Shown: positions 34,009 to 42,905 of the stretch, in pieces
Layout: each line of letters opens with the position of its first letter
Position numbering within the stretch: position 1 is the first letter of the stretch
Origin: JAKAWQ01 sp963840545
Lineage (GTDB): Bacteria > Pseudomonadota > Alphaproteobacteria > Acetobacterales > Acetobacteraceae
DNA: 64,000 nucleotides
Reading direction: 5' to 3'
Assembly (NCBI GenBank): GCA_963840545.1
Contig: CAWIZE010000001.1
Coordinates: 744,001-808,000, forward strand
Made by a program: the position numbers and the translations under genes
Notes under the pieces: model-generated
The model's database searches: none
What the model was told of the DNA's origin: nothing
What the model saw: only the letters and a program-made list of their open reading frames with translations

Positions 34009-35055
34009 TCAGCCCACGCGCAGCTTGGCGCGCGGATCGAGCGCGTCCCTGAGCCCGTCGCCGAGGATATTGAGCGCGAGCACGGTGAGCACGATTGCGA
34101 TGCCGGGCGCGATCGCCACCATCGGCCGCGTATAGAGCAGGTCCTCGCCGTCGCGGATGATGGTGCCCCAGCTCGCCGCCGGCGGCTGCACGCCGACCGA
34201 GAGAAACGAAAGCGCCGCCTCGGTCAGGATGTTGAGCGCCATCATCAGCGGCGCGAAGACGATGACGGTGCTGAACACGTTCGGCAGCACGTCGCGCCGG
34301 AGGATGCGCAGGCGCGGCACGCCGAGCCCGGTCGCGGCGAGCACGAACTCGCTGTTGCGGAGGCTCAGCACCTGCCCGCGGATCGGCCGCGCGACATAGG
34401 GGACGTAGACGACGCCGATGATCAGGATGGGCAAGGCGAGGCTCGCGCCGTTGAGCTGGATCGGGCCGATGCCGAGGCTCTCGTTGATGAGCACGATCGA
34501 GAGCGAGATCGCCAGCAGGTAGATCGGGAAAGCCCAGAGGATATCGAGGAAGATCGAGATCACGCGATCGACGATCCCGCCGAAGAAGCCGGCGACCAGC
34601 CCCGTCAGCGTCGCGAGTGCGAGGCAGATCGCGGTCGAGGCCGCCCCGATCACGAGCGAGTTCCGCCCGCCATAGAGCAGCCGCGCGGCGACGTCGCGCC
34701 CCTGGTCGTCGGCGCCGAGGGCGTACGGCCCGAAGCGCCACAGCGGCCCGACCGGGGTGAGGCCGAGGCCGAACCCGTTGGTCGCCTGCTGGAGCACATC
34801 GACGCTCTTGCCCCCCACCATGATCGATCCGCCGACATTCGAGGCGAAGGGGTCGGTGTGCGAGACGAAGCGTGCGTAGTACGGCGCGGCGGCGCAAGCG
34901 ACGACGATAAACACGAGCACGGAGAAGGAAAAAAGCGCGCTCCGGTTGCGGACGAGCTTTCGAAGCGCGCCCGCCCAGTAGCCCAGCGCCGGCGGGGCGA
35001 GCCGCGCGGGCTCGCCCCAACCGGCCGGCGCGTAGGTCGGCTCCGCCTGCGACAA
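34009..35055 (-). CDS. Peptide-type ABC transporter permease, DppC-like (operon 2)
   Basis: Permease of 348 residues, longer than most DppC proteins because of an extracytoplasmic insert after the first membrane helix (about residues 65-110), which includes GPYALGADDQGRDVAARLLYG. The C-terminal ALNILGDGLRDALDPRAKLR matches the family. The start is TTG, seven bases after the binding-protein stop. Confidence 0.92.
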   Translation of the reverse strand: MSQAEPTYAPAGWGEPARLAPPALGYWAGALRKLVRNRSALFSFSVLVFIVVACAAAPYYARFVSHTDPFASNVGGSIMVGGKSVDVLQQATNGFGLGLTPVGPLWRFGPYALGADDQGRDVAARLLYGGRNSLVIGAASTAICLALATLTGLVAGFFGGIVDRVISIFLDILWAFPIYLLAISLSIVLINESLGIGPIQLNGASLALPILIIGVVYVPYVARPIRGQVLSLRNSEFVLAATGLGVPRLRILRRDVLPNVFSTVIVFAPLMMALNILTEAALSFLSVGVQPPAASWGTIIRDGEDLLYTRPMVAIAPGIAIVLTVLALNILGDGLRDALDPRAKLRVG

Positions 35056-35062
35056 AGCCGGG

Positions 35063-36715
35063 CTACTTCACCCACGCGAGTTCGGGCTGGAAGTAGACCT
35101 GGCCGCTGAAGACGAAGTTCCCGACACGCTTCGAGACGAAATCCGCATGCTTCGGATTGAGCATGGTCACCGTCGGCGCCTGGTCGGTGATCTGCTGGTC
35201 CACCTCGGCCCAGATCTTGTTGGCGCCGGCCGCATCGGTGAGCGAGAGGGTCATCGCCTTCTGCATCTCGGCATCGATCGACGTGTCGCAGAAGCCCGGC
35301 ATGTTGATCGAGGTGTCGGAGCCGGGATGGAAGTTGGCGCAGCTATAGAGCACGTTGAGGAAGTCGGACGGCGCCGGGTAGTCCTGGTACCAATCGGTCA
35401 CGCCGATCTGCACCTTGTTCTTCGTGTTCTGCAGATAGGTGAACTCGATGTCCGGCGAGATCCCCTTGACCGAGGCCTTGAAGCCGAGCTGGTTGAGCAC
35501 GCTCTGCAGATAGACCCCCATCGCACGGTAGGGGTCGATCGTCTGGGTGATGATCGTCACGCTCTGGCCGATCGCCCCGGACTTCGCCATCAGCGCCTTG
35601 GCCTTCGCCATGTCGGGCGCCGTCCATTTCGTGCCGGGATTCTCGGTATACGGGCAGTAGGGCGCGTAGCCCGGCATCCCCGGTGGCAGCACCTGGCACG
35701 AAGGGCTCGCCAGCGCCGGCCCGCCATAGAGCTTCACGAGGTCGCCGCGGTTGATCGCGTAAGCCACCGCCTGGCGCGCCGCGAGATTGTTGAACGGCGC
35801 CAGATTGACGTTGAGCGTGAGGTAGAAATAGGCGAGCAGCGGATTGAGATGGAGCTGCTGGGGATACCTGGTCGCGATCTCGTTCAGCCGATCGACCGGG
35901 AGGTTGTCGAACATCCAGTCGTCCTGCCCGTTCTCGATCGCCGTCACCTGCGCATCGGGCGTCAGTCCGAAGCGGAAATCGATCTCATCGACATATCCCC
36001 AGGGCTGGGCGTCGGGGTTCCATTGCTTGAAATAGGGGTTGCGGACCATGATCAGCGCCCGGTTCGGATCATAGCTCTTGATCATGTAGGCGCCGGTGCC
36101 GGGGATCGGTGTCGTGCCCATGTCCTTGCCCGGCGTCCCCGCCGGCACGATCGAGCCGAAGGGAACCGCGAGCTGGTCGAGGAACTCCGAGTCCGCGTGC
36201 ACGAGATGGAACGTCACGGTGTTGGCCGCGTCGTCCGCGACCACGCCGGGCAGGGTGCAGCTCGCCGGGGTTTTCACGCAGGCATCGCCGCCCTCGATCA
36301 CGTTGTACCATGCGCCGGCATTCGGATTGAGCGCCTGGAACAGACGCACATAGGTCGCGCGGACATCGTCCGGCGTCAGCGTCTTGCCGTTGGAGAACTT
36401 GATGCCCGGGTGAAGCGTGAAGACATAGGTCTTGCCGCCGTCCGTCGGCGTCGGGATCGCGGTGGCGAGGTCGGGCACGATGGTGAAGGCATCCGGACCG
36501 CCGGCCTTCTTGAACGTCACCAGCCCATCATAGAGGAACGGGAAGAGCTGCCAGTATTTCAGCGTGTAGTTGACCTGCGGGTCGATCGTGCCCTCGGCCG
36601 CGGCCGCCACGAGGTTGAGCGTGCCGCCGTAATGCGGACCGCTCGGCGCGGCGAGCGCCGGGACGGCGGCGAAAGCGAGCGCCCCGGCGACGGCGGCTAT
36701 GCGATGCAACCTCAT
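35063..36715 (-). CDS. Peptide-type ABC transporter substrate-binding protein (operon 2)
   Basis: SBP_bac_5 binding protein of 550 residues with a Sec signal (RLHRIAAVAGALAFAAVPALA) and mature start APSGPHYGGTLNLV. The ATG at 36715 has an AAGGAGA site. Family features include GKTLTPDDVRATYVRLF and the C-terminal VGVTDWYQDYPAPSDFL-type segment. Four cysteines in the lobes may form disulfides. The ligand is probably an oligopeptide, given the neighbouring iminopeptidase-like gene. Confidence 0.92.
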   Translation of the reverse strand: MRLHRIAAVAGALAFAAVPALAAPSGPHYGGTLNLVAAAAEGTIDPQVNYTLKYWQLFPFLYDGLVTFKKAGGPDAFTIVPDLATAIPTPTDGGKTYVFTLHPGIKFSNGKTLTPDDVRATYVRLFQALNPNAGAWYNVIEGGDACVKTPASCTLPGVVADDAANTVTFHLVHADSEFLDQLAVPFGSIVPAGTPGKDMGTTPIPGTGAYMIKSYDPNRALIMVRNPYFKQWNPDAQPWGYVDEIDFRFGLTPDAQVTAIENGQDDWMFDNLPVDRLNEIATRYPQQLHLNPLLAYFYLTLNVNLAPFNNLAARQAVAYAINRGDLVKLYGGPALASPSCQVLPPGMPGYAPYCPYTENPGTKWTAPDMAKAKALMAKSGAIGQSVTIITQTIDPYRAMGVYLQSVLNQLGFKASVKGISPDIEFTYLQNTKNKVQIGVTDWYQDYPAPSDFLNVLYSCANFHPGSDTSINMPGFCDTSIDAEMQKAMTLSLTDAAGANKIWAEVDQQITDQAPTVTMLNPKHADFVSKRVGNFVFSGQVYFQPELAWVK

Positions 36716-36744
36716 CGTATGTCTCCTTCCCTCCGAATCTCGGC

Positions 36745-37683
36745 TCATGATGTTTCTTTGCTCAACCGGGGGTCGTGCGCGGCGAGGAACTCTCCCACCA
36801 CCTGCATGCAGAGCGAAGTCTCCTCGACATGCGGCATGTGGCTGGAGTGCTCGAAGATCGTCCACCGCACGTCCGGAATCCGCTCCGCGTAGGGCCGCAC
36901 CGTCGCCTCGGTCGCCTCGTCATGGCGGCCGGAGATCAGCAGCGTCGGCGCCGTGATGCGGTCCAGCCGCTCGATGATGCTCCAGTCCTTGAGCGTGCCC
37001 ACCACGTGGAACTCGGTCGGCCCGTTCATCGTATGATACACGGTGGGGTCGTCGGCGATCGCGTCGAAGCTGCGCGTCACCTCCGGCGGGTTCGGCACCA
37101 CGCGGCAAACGTGCCGGTCATAAAACATCTTGGTCGCTGCCTGGTATTCGGGCGAATCCAGCGTCCCCTCTGCCTCATGCTTGAGCAGGGTTGCCTGCAC
37201 CTCCGCCGGCAGCGCGGCGCGCAACCGGTCCGCCTCGGCAACCCACAGCGCCATCGAGGCCGGCAAGTCGGCGATCACCAGCGCCCGCAGCCCCGCCGGC
37301 CGCCGCACCGCGTGCTCCGCGGCGAGCATCCCGCCCCAGGACTGCCCGATCAGATGGTAGGCCCCCGCGATCCCGAGATGCGCGAGCAGATTGTCGAGCT
37401 CGCCCAAGAACAGCCCGACGGTCCAGAAATCTTCGCCGTTCTCCCTCAGATGCGTCGAGCGCCCGTTGCCGATCTGGTCGTAATGGATGACGGCGCGCCC
37501 GCCTTCCGCCAGCAGCTTGAAGCTGTCCACATAGTCGTGGGTGCAGCCCGGCCCGCCATGCAGCACGACCACCGGCAGCGTCGCCGACCCGAGCGCGCCG
37601 GTGACCCTGTACCAGGTCCGCCATTCGCCGAACGTCGCCCCGCCGAACGTCGCGTACCCTTCGCTCGTGGCGCCTGCTGTCAC
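36745..37683 (-). CDS. Alpha/beta hydrolase, proline iminopeptidase-like
   Basis: Hydrolase of 312 residues with the proline-iminopeptidase signature VVVLHGGPGCTHDY (oxyanion region) and nucleophile elbow GQSWGG (Ser115). A candidate acid is the Asp in LLISGRHDEAT and the base His lies in FEHSSHMPH. I choose the GTG giving MTAGATSEGYATFGG because EGY-FGG is the family N-terminus; a TTG at 37755 is an alternative. It leads operon 2, linking peptide uptake to release of N-terminal residues in the cytoplasm. Confidence 0.88.
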   Translation of the reverse strand: MTAGATSEGYATFGGATFGEWRTWYRVTGALGSATLPVVVLHGGPGCTHDYVDSFKLLAEGGRAVIHYDQIGNGRSTHLRENGEDFWTVGLFLGELDNLLAHLGIAGAYHLIGQSWGGMLAAEHAVRRPAGLRALVIADLPASMALWVAEADRLRAALPAEVQATLLKHEAEGTLDSPEYQAATKMFYDRHVCRVVPNPPEVTRSFDAIADDPTVYHTMNGPTEFHVVGTLKDWSIIERLDRITAPTLLISGRHDEATEATVRPYAERIPDVRWTIFEHSSHMPHVEETSLCMQVVGEFLAAHDPRLSKETS

Positions 37684-37765
37684 GTCGGCCGCCCCCTGCC
37701 CGGCTCTGCCCCTGCCTGGCCCAGTCGGGCCGCACTCTGTCGGCCCGTCCCGCAACTAGCAAGCC

Positions 37766-38233
37766 CTATGCCACGGGCGGCCGGCCGCCGATCCTTTTCA
37801 CCAGGTAGAAGCAGCGATGCCCCGGCGGGCAGTCCTCGAGCGTGCCGAAATGGGAAAACCCCATCCGCTCGTAAAAAGGCCGCGCCTGGAAGCTGAAGGT
37901 GTTGACGACGATGCCGCGGCAGCCGCGCGCCCGCGCCTCGTCCTCGGCGCCGCGGAGAAGGGCCGCGCCGATCCCCCGCCCGCGCAGCTCGGGCGGCACG
38001 TAAAGAACCTGGATCGCCAGCCAGCGATAGATCGTCTCGCCCGAAAGCCCGCCGATGACCTCGCCGGCCGGCGCCCGCTGCAAGGCGAGCACGAGCGGGC
38101 GTGCCTCGGCCGGGCCGGCGAACGGCGCGTTGAAGGCCACCAGCGGCCGGGCGATCGCGGCGAAGAGCGCCGGCTCCGGCCGCTCGACCAGGACGATTTC
38201 CTCCGACGCCGCCCCCGCCAGCACCTCACCCAC
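37766..38233 (-). CDS. GNAT family N-acetyltransferase
   Basis: Acetyltransferase of 155 residues, starting at GTG. The acetyl-CoA motif A is VPPELRGRGIGAALLRGAED, followed by NTFSFQARPFYERMGFSHFG, typical of the family's C-terminal half. It sits divergent from the TPR gene and upstream of the iminopeptidase gene on the same strand. The acceptor is unknown. Confidence 0.88.
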   Translation of the reverse strand: MGEVLAGAASEEIVLVERPEPALFAAIARPLVAFNAPFAGPAEARPLVLALQRAPAGEVIGGLSGETIYRWLAIQVLYVPPELRGRGIGAALLRGAEDEARARGCRGIVVNTFSFQARPFYERMGFSHFGTLEDCPPGHRCFYLVKRIGGRPPVA

Positions 38234-38329
38234 GCGCGCTCTCCACCGCCCCGCGCGCTCCAGAATGCGACCAACCCCTTAACAACCCCTCTTTGCGATT
38301 TGCCAACCTCCCGCGCCCAGGCTGCCCCG

Positions 38330-40237
38330 ATGCCAGCCCCTCGCGCCCACCTGGAAGAAGCGGCGCGGCGCCTCCGCGCGGGAGACGCCGCCGGCGCGGA
38401 GGCCCGCCTCGAAACCATCCTCGCCGCCGCCCCCGGCGATCCCGACGCGCTCCATCTGCTCGGCCTCGCCGCCCACCGCGGCGGTCGCCATGCGGAGGCC
38501 TGCGCCGCGATCGAAGCGGCGGTGGCGCGGCGCCCGAAGGTCGCGCTCTACCGCGCCAATCTCGGCCGCGCGCTCGCCGCCGCCGGGCGCCTCCCCGAGG
38601 CCCAAGCCGCGCTCGGCACCGCCCTCGCGGCCTGCCCGGCCGACGCCGACCTCCACTACGATCTCGCCCTCGTCCTCGCCCGCTCCGGCCGCACCGCCGA
38701 GGCGGCCGCCCGCTACCGCGCCGCCATCGCCCTCGCCCCCGCCGACGCCCCCATCCGGGCCGAGGCCCACAACAATCTCGGCGCCGCGCTCGCCGCCCTC
38801 GGCGAGACCGACGAAGCCGAGGCCGCCTACCGCGCCGCGCTCCGCCTCGCCCCCACCCACCCCGCCGCCCACGCCAATCTCGGCGCGCTCCTCTGCCGCC
38901 TCGGCCGCTTCGCCGAGGCCGAGACCGCCCTCCGCCGGGCGCTTGCCGCTTCGCCCGACTTCCCCGCCGCCCTCAACAGCCTCGGCACCGCGCTCGCCGC
39001 CCTCGGCCGCCCCGCCGAGGCGGAATCCTGCTACCGCCGCGCCCTCGCCCTCGACCCCACCTACGCCGAGCCCCACAACAATCTCGGCACGCTGCTCCAC
39101 TCCGCCGGGCGCTTCGCCGAGGCCGAGCAGGCCCTCCGCCGCGCCCTCGCCCTCGACCCCGCCCACCCCGAAGCCCACACCAATCTCGGCAACGTCCTCG
39201 CCGCCCTCGGCCACCTTCCCAAATCCGTCGCCGCCCACCGCATCTCCCTCCGCCTCCGCCCCGCCGAGCCCGAGACCGAATACAATCTCGGCGTCGCCCT
39301 CCTCTCGGCCGGGCGCCTCCGCCAAGGCTGGGCGGGCTACGAGCGCCGCTGGGACCGCCGCGGCGCCGCCCGCCGCGACCTCCCCGGCCCGCTGTGGACC
39401 GGCGACGCCCTCGGCGGCCGCCGCATCCTCGTCCATGCCGAACAGGGCATCGGCGACACCATCCAGTTCTGCCGCTTCCTCCCCCTCCTCAATTCTCCCC
39501 ACCTCATCCTCGAAGTGCCGCCCCCGCTCTTTCGCCTCCTCTCCGCGCAGCGCCTCGCCGCGCAAATCATCCCCCGCGGCGACCCGCTCCCCCCCTTCGA
39601 CCTCCATTGCCCGCTGATGAGCCTGCCGCACCGCCTCGGCACCACGCTCGAGACCATCCCCCCCGCGCCCTATCTCGCCGCCGATCCCGCCCTCGCCGCC
39701 GATTGGGCCGCCCGCCTCTCCCCATTGGCTTGCCTCAAGGGGGCCGGCCTCAAGATCGGCCTCGCCTGGGCCGGCAACCCGGACTACGCCGCCGATTCCC
39801 GCCGCTCGCTCGACCCCGCGCTCCTCGCCCCCCTCCTCGCCCTCCCCAATTTTTCCTTCGTCTCCCTCCAACCCACCGCCTCGCCCCCACCACCCATCTT
39901 CCAGCCCCCCGGCCTCGCCGACTTCGCCGACACCGCCGCCCTCATCGCCGCCCTCGACCTCGTCATCGCCGTCGACACCGCCGTCGCCCATCTCGGGGCC
40001 GCGCTCGGCAAGCCGGTCTGGCTGCTCAACCGGTTCGATGCCTGCTGGCGCTGGCTCCGCGCCCGCGCGGACAGCCCCTGGTACCCGACGCTTCGTCAGT
40101 TCCGCCAGGAAAGCCCGGGCGATTGGCACGGCGTCATCGCCGCCGTCCGCGCCGCCCTCGCGCCCACCGCCCACCCCGGATTAGGCTCAGGCGCACCGCG
40201 TCATGACGGCGCGCATCCAGCCGGGAGAGCACGATGA
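38330..40237 (+). CDS. TPR protein with C-terminal glycosyltransferase-like domain
   Basis: 635-residue protein. Residues about 5-340 are tandem 34-residue TPR units (for example AEAHNNLGAALAALGETDEA and EPHNNLGTLLHSAGRFAEA), a protein-protein interaction scaffold. The C-terminal 280 residues, from VHAEQGIGDTIQFCRFLPLL to VDTAVAHLGAALGKPVWLLN, match the glycosyltransferase-family-9-like domain common in alphaproteobacterial TPR proteins. The start is the ATG at 38330; its ribosome site is weak. The stop overlaps the next start (ATGA), an unexpected coupling to a periplasmic binding protein. Confidence 0.88.
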   Translation: MPAPRAHLEEAARRLRAGDAAGAEARLETILAAAPGDPDALHLLGLAAHRGGRHAEACAAIEAAVARRPKVALYRANLGRALAAAGRLPEAQAALGTALAACPADADLHYDLALVLARSGRTAEAAARYRAAIALAPADAPIRAEAHNNLGAALAALGETDEAEAAYRAALRLAPTHPAAHANLGALLCRLGRFAEAETALRRALAASPDFPAALNSLGTALAALGRPAEAESCYRRALALDPTYAEPHNNLGTLLHSAGRFAEAEQALRRALALDPAHPEAHTNLGNVLAALGHLPKSVAAHRISLRLRPAEPETEYNLGVALLSAGRLRQGWAGYERRWDRRGAARRDLPGPLWTGDALGGRRILVHAEQGIGDTIQFCRFLPLLNSPHLILEVPPPLFRLLSAQRLAAQIIPRGDPLPPFDLHCPLMSLPHRLGTTLETIPPAPYLAADPALAADWAARLSPLACLKGAGLKIGLAWAGNPDYAADSRRSLDPALLAPLLALPNFSFVSLQPTASPPPPIFQPPGLADFADTAALIAALDLVIAVDTAVAHLGAALGKPVWLLNRFDACWRWLRARADSPWYPTLRQFRQESPGDWHGVIAAVRAALAPTAHPGLGSGAPRHDGAHPAGRAR

Positions 40238-41844
40238 AGCGACGGACCTTCCTTCAGGCCGCCTCGGCCACCTTGGCCGCGCCCCTCGTCGCATCCCTGG
40301 CCGCGCCACGCATCAGCCAGGCGGCGAACGCGCGCGTCCTCCGCTTCGTCCCCCAGACCGACGTCTCGATCCTCGATCCCGTCTGGACCACCACCTACCC
40401 GACCCGCGACCACGGCTACCTCGTCTTCGACACGCTCTACGGCCAGCTCGGGCCGGAGCACGGCTTCGCCCCGTCGCCGCAGATGCTCGCGGGCCACACA
40501 ATCTCGAGCGACGGCAAGGAATGGCGCCTCACGCTGCGCCCGGGCCTCAAATTCCACGACAACGAACCCGTCCTCGCGCGCGATTGCGCCGCCAGCATCC
40601 GCCGCTGGGGCGCCCGCGATTCCTTCGGCCAGGCGCTGATGGCGGCAACCGACGAAATCACCGCCGCCGACGACCGCACCATCCTCTTCCGCCTCAAGCG
40701 CCCCTTTCCGCTCCTGCCGCAGGCGCTCGGCAAGAGCCCACCCAACATGTGCGCGATGATGCCCGAGCGCCTCGCCCTGACCGACCCGTTCACGCAGGTC
40801 ACCGAGATGATCGGCAGCGGGCCGTACAAATTCAACGCGGCCGAGCGCGTGACCGGCTCGCGCCTCGTCTATGACCGTTTTTCCGCCTATGTCCCGCGCC
40901 CCTCCGGCACGCCCGAATGGACCGCGGGCCCGAAGGTCACCCACTTCGACCGCATCGAATGGCACATCATCCCGGACCCTTCCACCGCCCTCGCGGCCCT
41001 CGCGACCGGCGAGGTCGATTGGTGGTGGATCCCCGACGCGCTCCTCCTCCCCGCGCTCCGCGCCAACCATGACATCGCCGTGCGCGTCGTCGATCCCACC
41101 GGCTTCATCGGCACCATGCGCTTCAACTGGCTCAACCCGCCCTTCGACAATCCCGCCATCCGCCGCGCCATCGTCGGCGCCGTCAGCCAGGCCGAATACA
41201 TGACCGCGGTGGTCGGCCGCGATCCAAACCTCTGGCGCGACGGCGTCGGATATTTCTGCCCCGGCACGCCGATGGCGAGCGCCGCCGGCCTCGCGGCGCT
41301 GACCGCCCCGCGCGATCTCTCCCTCGTCAAAAAGAATCTTGAATCCGCGGGCTATCGCGGCGAGAAAGTGGTCCTCCTCGCGCCGCAGAACATCCCGACC
41401 GTCAAGGCGGTCGCCGATGTCTGCAACGACATGCTGAAGAAAATCGGGCTGAATGTCGATTACGCCGCGATGGACTGGGGCACGCTGGTCGCCCGGCGGA
41501 CCAGCGCGGCACCGATCGACAAGGGCGGCTGGAGCATCTTTTCCACGTTCTGGGCCGGGCTCGACATGTACAGCCCGGCGATCAACCCGTTCCTCCGCTG
41601 CAACGGCAAGGATGCCGCGCCCGGCTGGCCGACCGACGCCACCATGGAATCGCTCCGCGACGACTGGCTCGCCGCGCCCGATCAGGCGAGCCAGAAAAAA
41701 ATCGCCGTCGCGATGCAGCGCCGCGCCTTCGAGATCGTGCCCTATATCCCGCTCGGACAGCAGTTCAACCCCACCGCCCACCGCACCGATATCACCGGAA
41801 TCCTCGACGGCATCCCGGTCTTCTGGAACATCCGCCGAAGTTAG
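40234..41844 (+). CDS. Orphan peptide-type ABC substrate-binding protein
   Basis: SBP_bac_5 protein of 536 residues with a Tat-type signal (KRRTFLQAASATLAAPLVAS) and mature part beginning near ANARVLRFVPQTDVSILDP. No permease or ATPase genes follow, so it must use a transporter elsewhere, possibly operon 1 or 2. Its ATG overlaps the TPR stop by four bases. Repeat copy 4 follows. Confidence 0.9.
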   Translation: MKRRTFLQAASATLAAPLVASLAAPRISQAANARVLRFVPQTDVSILDPVWTTTYPTRDHGYLVFDTLYGQLGPEHGFAPSPQMLAGHTISSDGKEWRLTLRPGLKFHDNEPVLARDCAASIRRWGARDSFGQALMAATDEITAADDRTILFRLKRPFPLLPQALGKSPPNMCAMMPERLALTDPFTQVTEMIGSGPYKFNAAERVTGSRLVYDRFSAYVPRPSGTPEWTAGPKVTHFDRIEWHIIPDPSTALAALATGEVDWWWIPDALLLPALRANHDIAVRVVDPTGFIGTMRFNWLNPPFDNPAIRRAIVGAVSQAEYMTAVVGRDPNLWRDGVGYFCPGTPMASAAGLAALTAPRDLSLVKKNLESAGYRGEKVVLLAPQNIPTVKAVADVCNDMLKKIGLNVDYAAMDWGTLVARRTSAAPIDKGGWSIFSTFWAGLDMYSPAINPFLRCNGKDAAPGWPTDATMESLRDDWLAAPDQASQKKIAVAMQRRAFEIVPYIPLGQQFNPTAHRTDITGILDGIPVFWNIRRS

Positions 41845-41861
41845 GAAGTCGGACAATGTTG

Positions 41862-41945
41862 GGGGCTGCGCCCCCAGCAGGGGCCCCGCCCCTGCACCCC
41901 GCTGGGGCCTTGAGGCCCCAGACCCCCATCCCTTCAGCGCGTGCG
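41862..41945. repeat. Palindromic intergenic repeat block, copy 4
   Basis: A shorter, diverged member of the repeat family: GGGGGCTGCGCCCCC hairpin at about 41863-41877, CAGGGGCCCCGCCCCTG at 41878-41894, and CTGGGGCCTTGAGGCCCCAG at 41902-41921. The 27-base GCAAAGG core found in copies 1, 2, 3 and 5 is absent. It follows the stop of the orphan binding-protein gene. Confidence 0.7.
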
Positions 41946-42025
41946 GCGGAGAAGCGAAGCGCATTTCGCCTTCACTTGGACGAATGTCAGGGGTCAGAGC
42001 ACTGCGCCGACAGAAACGAGCGCCC

Positions 42026-42054
42026 TTGATAGTAAGGCGTTTTTGCCTTACATA
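42026..42054 (+). promoter_or_regulatory. vapBC promoter with palindromic operator
   Basis: TTGATA (42026-42031) and TACATA (42049-42054) are spaced by 17 bases. Between them lies the perfect inverted repeat GTAAGGC (42032-42038) and GCCTTAC (42045-42051) with a 6-base spacer. A palindrome between -35 and -10 is where AbrB-type antitoxins or antitoxin-toxin complexes autorepress, so I read it as the vap operator. Confidence 0.7.
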
Positions 42055-42078
42055 TGCGGTTCCGCTTGAGGCATGCCC

Positions 42079-42330
42079 ATGAGCACGCTCACTGTCACCG
42101 CCAAAGGCCAGGTCACGCTGCGCAAGGATCTCCTGAAGCATCTGGGCGTGCACCCTGGTGAGAAAATTACCGTCGAAAAACTTCCCGATGGCAGGATCGA
42201 GATGAAGGCCGAGCGGCCGGCCGGCAAGATCTCGGATGTCTTCGATTTTTTGAAAAGAGAGAACGGCCCATCCTTGTCGATCGAGGAAATCGATGAAATC
42301 GCCAAACGGGGCTGGGCCGGCAGGCGGTGA
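42079..42330 (+). CDS. vapB: AbrB/MazE-fold antitoxin (VapB type)
   Basis: DNA-binding antitoxin of 83 residues. The N-terminal swapped-hairpin barrel signature is VTAKGQVTLRKDLLKHLGVH, and the C-terminal tail (SIEEIDEIAKRGWAGRR) should wrap the toxin. I prefer the second ATG because GAGG lies seven bases before it; an ATG at 42073 is the alternative. It overlaps vapC by four bases (GTGA). Confidence 0.9.
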   Translation: MSTLTVTAKGQVTLRKDLLKHLGVHPGEKITVEKLPDGRIEMKAERPAGKISDVFDFLKRENGPSLSIEEIDEIAKRGWAGRR

Positions 42331-42725
42331 AGATCACAGCCGATACCAACGTTCTCGTTCGGGCCATTACCGGCGACGATGAGCATCAAAGCAAGCTCGC
42401 TCAGGCGGAACTGACGAATGCCGACGTCGTTGCCCTGGCGCTGCCGGCGCTCTGCGAACTGGTTTGGGTGCTGTCGCGCGGCTACAAAATCCCCTCGACC
42501 GACATAGCGCAATCGGTTCGCCGCCTGATGAACGCTGCGAACGTCGTGGCGAACCGGCCCGCGGTGGAGGCCGGGCTGGCGATCCTGGATGCAGGCGGCG
42601 ATTTCGCCGACGGCGTCATCGCCTATGAAGGAAGCTGGCTTGGTGCGGAGATCTTCATCTCTTTCGGCAAGACGGCCGTGAAGCTGATGGAAGCGCATGG
42701 CCAGTCCGCCCGTCTGCTGTCGTAG
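42327..42725 (+). CDS. vapC: PIN-domain toxin (VapC type)
   Basis: PIN-domain ribonuclease of 132 residues. The acidic metal-binding residues are visible: Asp6 (TADTNVLVR), Glu44 (LCELVWVL), Asp92 and Asp95 (GDFADGVIA). The start is GTG overlapping vapB. PIN toxins usually cut tRNA or rRNA; the target here is unknown. The pair appears intact. Confidence 0.9.
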   Translation: MKITADTNVLVRAITGDDEHQSKLAQAELTNADVVALALPALCELVWVLSRGYKIPSTDIAQSVRRLMNAANVVANRPAVEAGLAILDAGGDFADGVIAYEGSWLGAEIFISFGKTAVKLMEAHGQSARLLS

Positions 42726-42737
42726 CCCGTCTCTGGC

Positions 42738-42905
42738 GTAGAATTTATCCTGGCGTTTCTCGGACAGCGATTGCATGTCGCCGTCGTCACGGCGCGGGAC
42801 GATGCCATTCACGTCGTGGAGGCCTACCGTCGGCAAGGCCCCGGCTGGCAGGCGCACATGAACGAGGTGCTGCGCCGGCACATGCCGCGGCATGGAAAAA
42901 ATTGA
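42738..42905 (+). pseudogene. BrnA-like antitoxin fragment
   Basis: A frame of about 55 codons, in phase with and directly after the vapC stop, translates to VVEAYRRQGPGWQAHMNEVL and ends at TGA 42903-42905. The GPGWQ-x-x-MNEVLR segment is the typical C-terminal signature of BrnA antitoxins. The N-terminal half and the BrnT toxin gene are missing and no ATG start precedes the motif. It looks like the remnant of a second toxin-antitoxin locus; a read-through vapC product would contain it. Confidence 0.55.
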
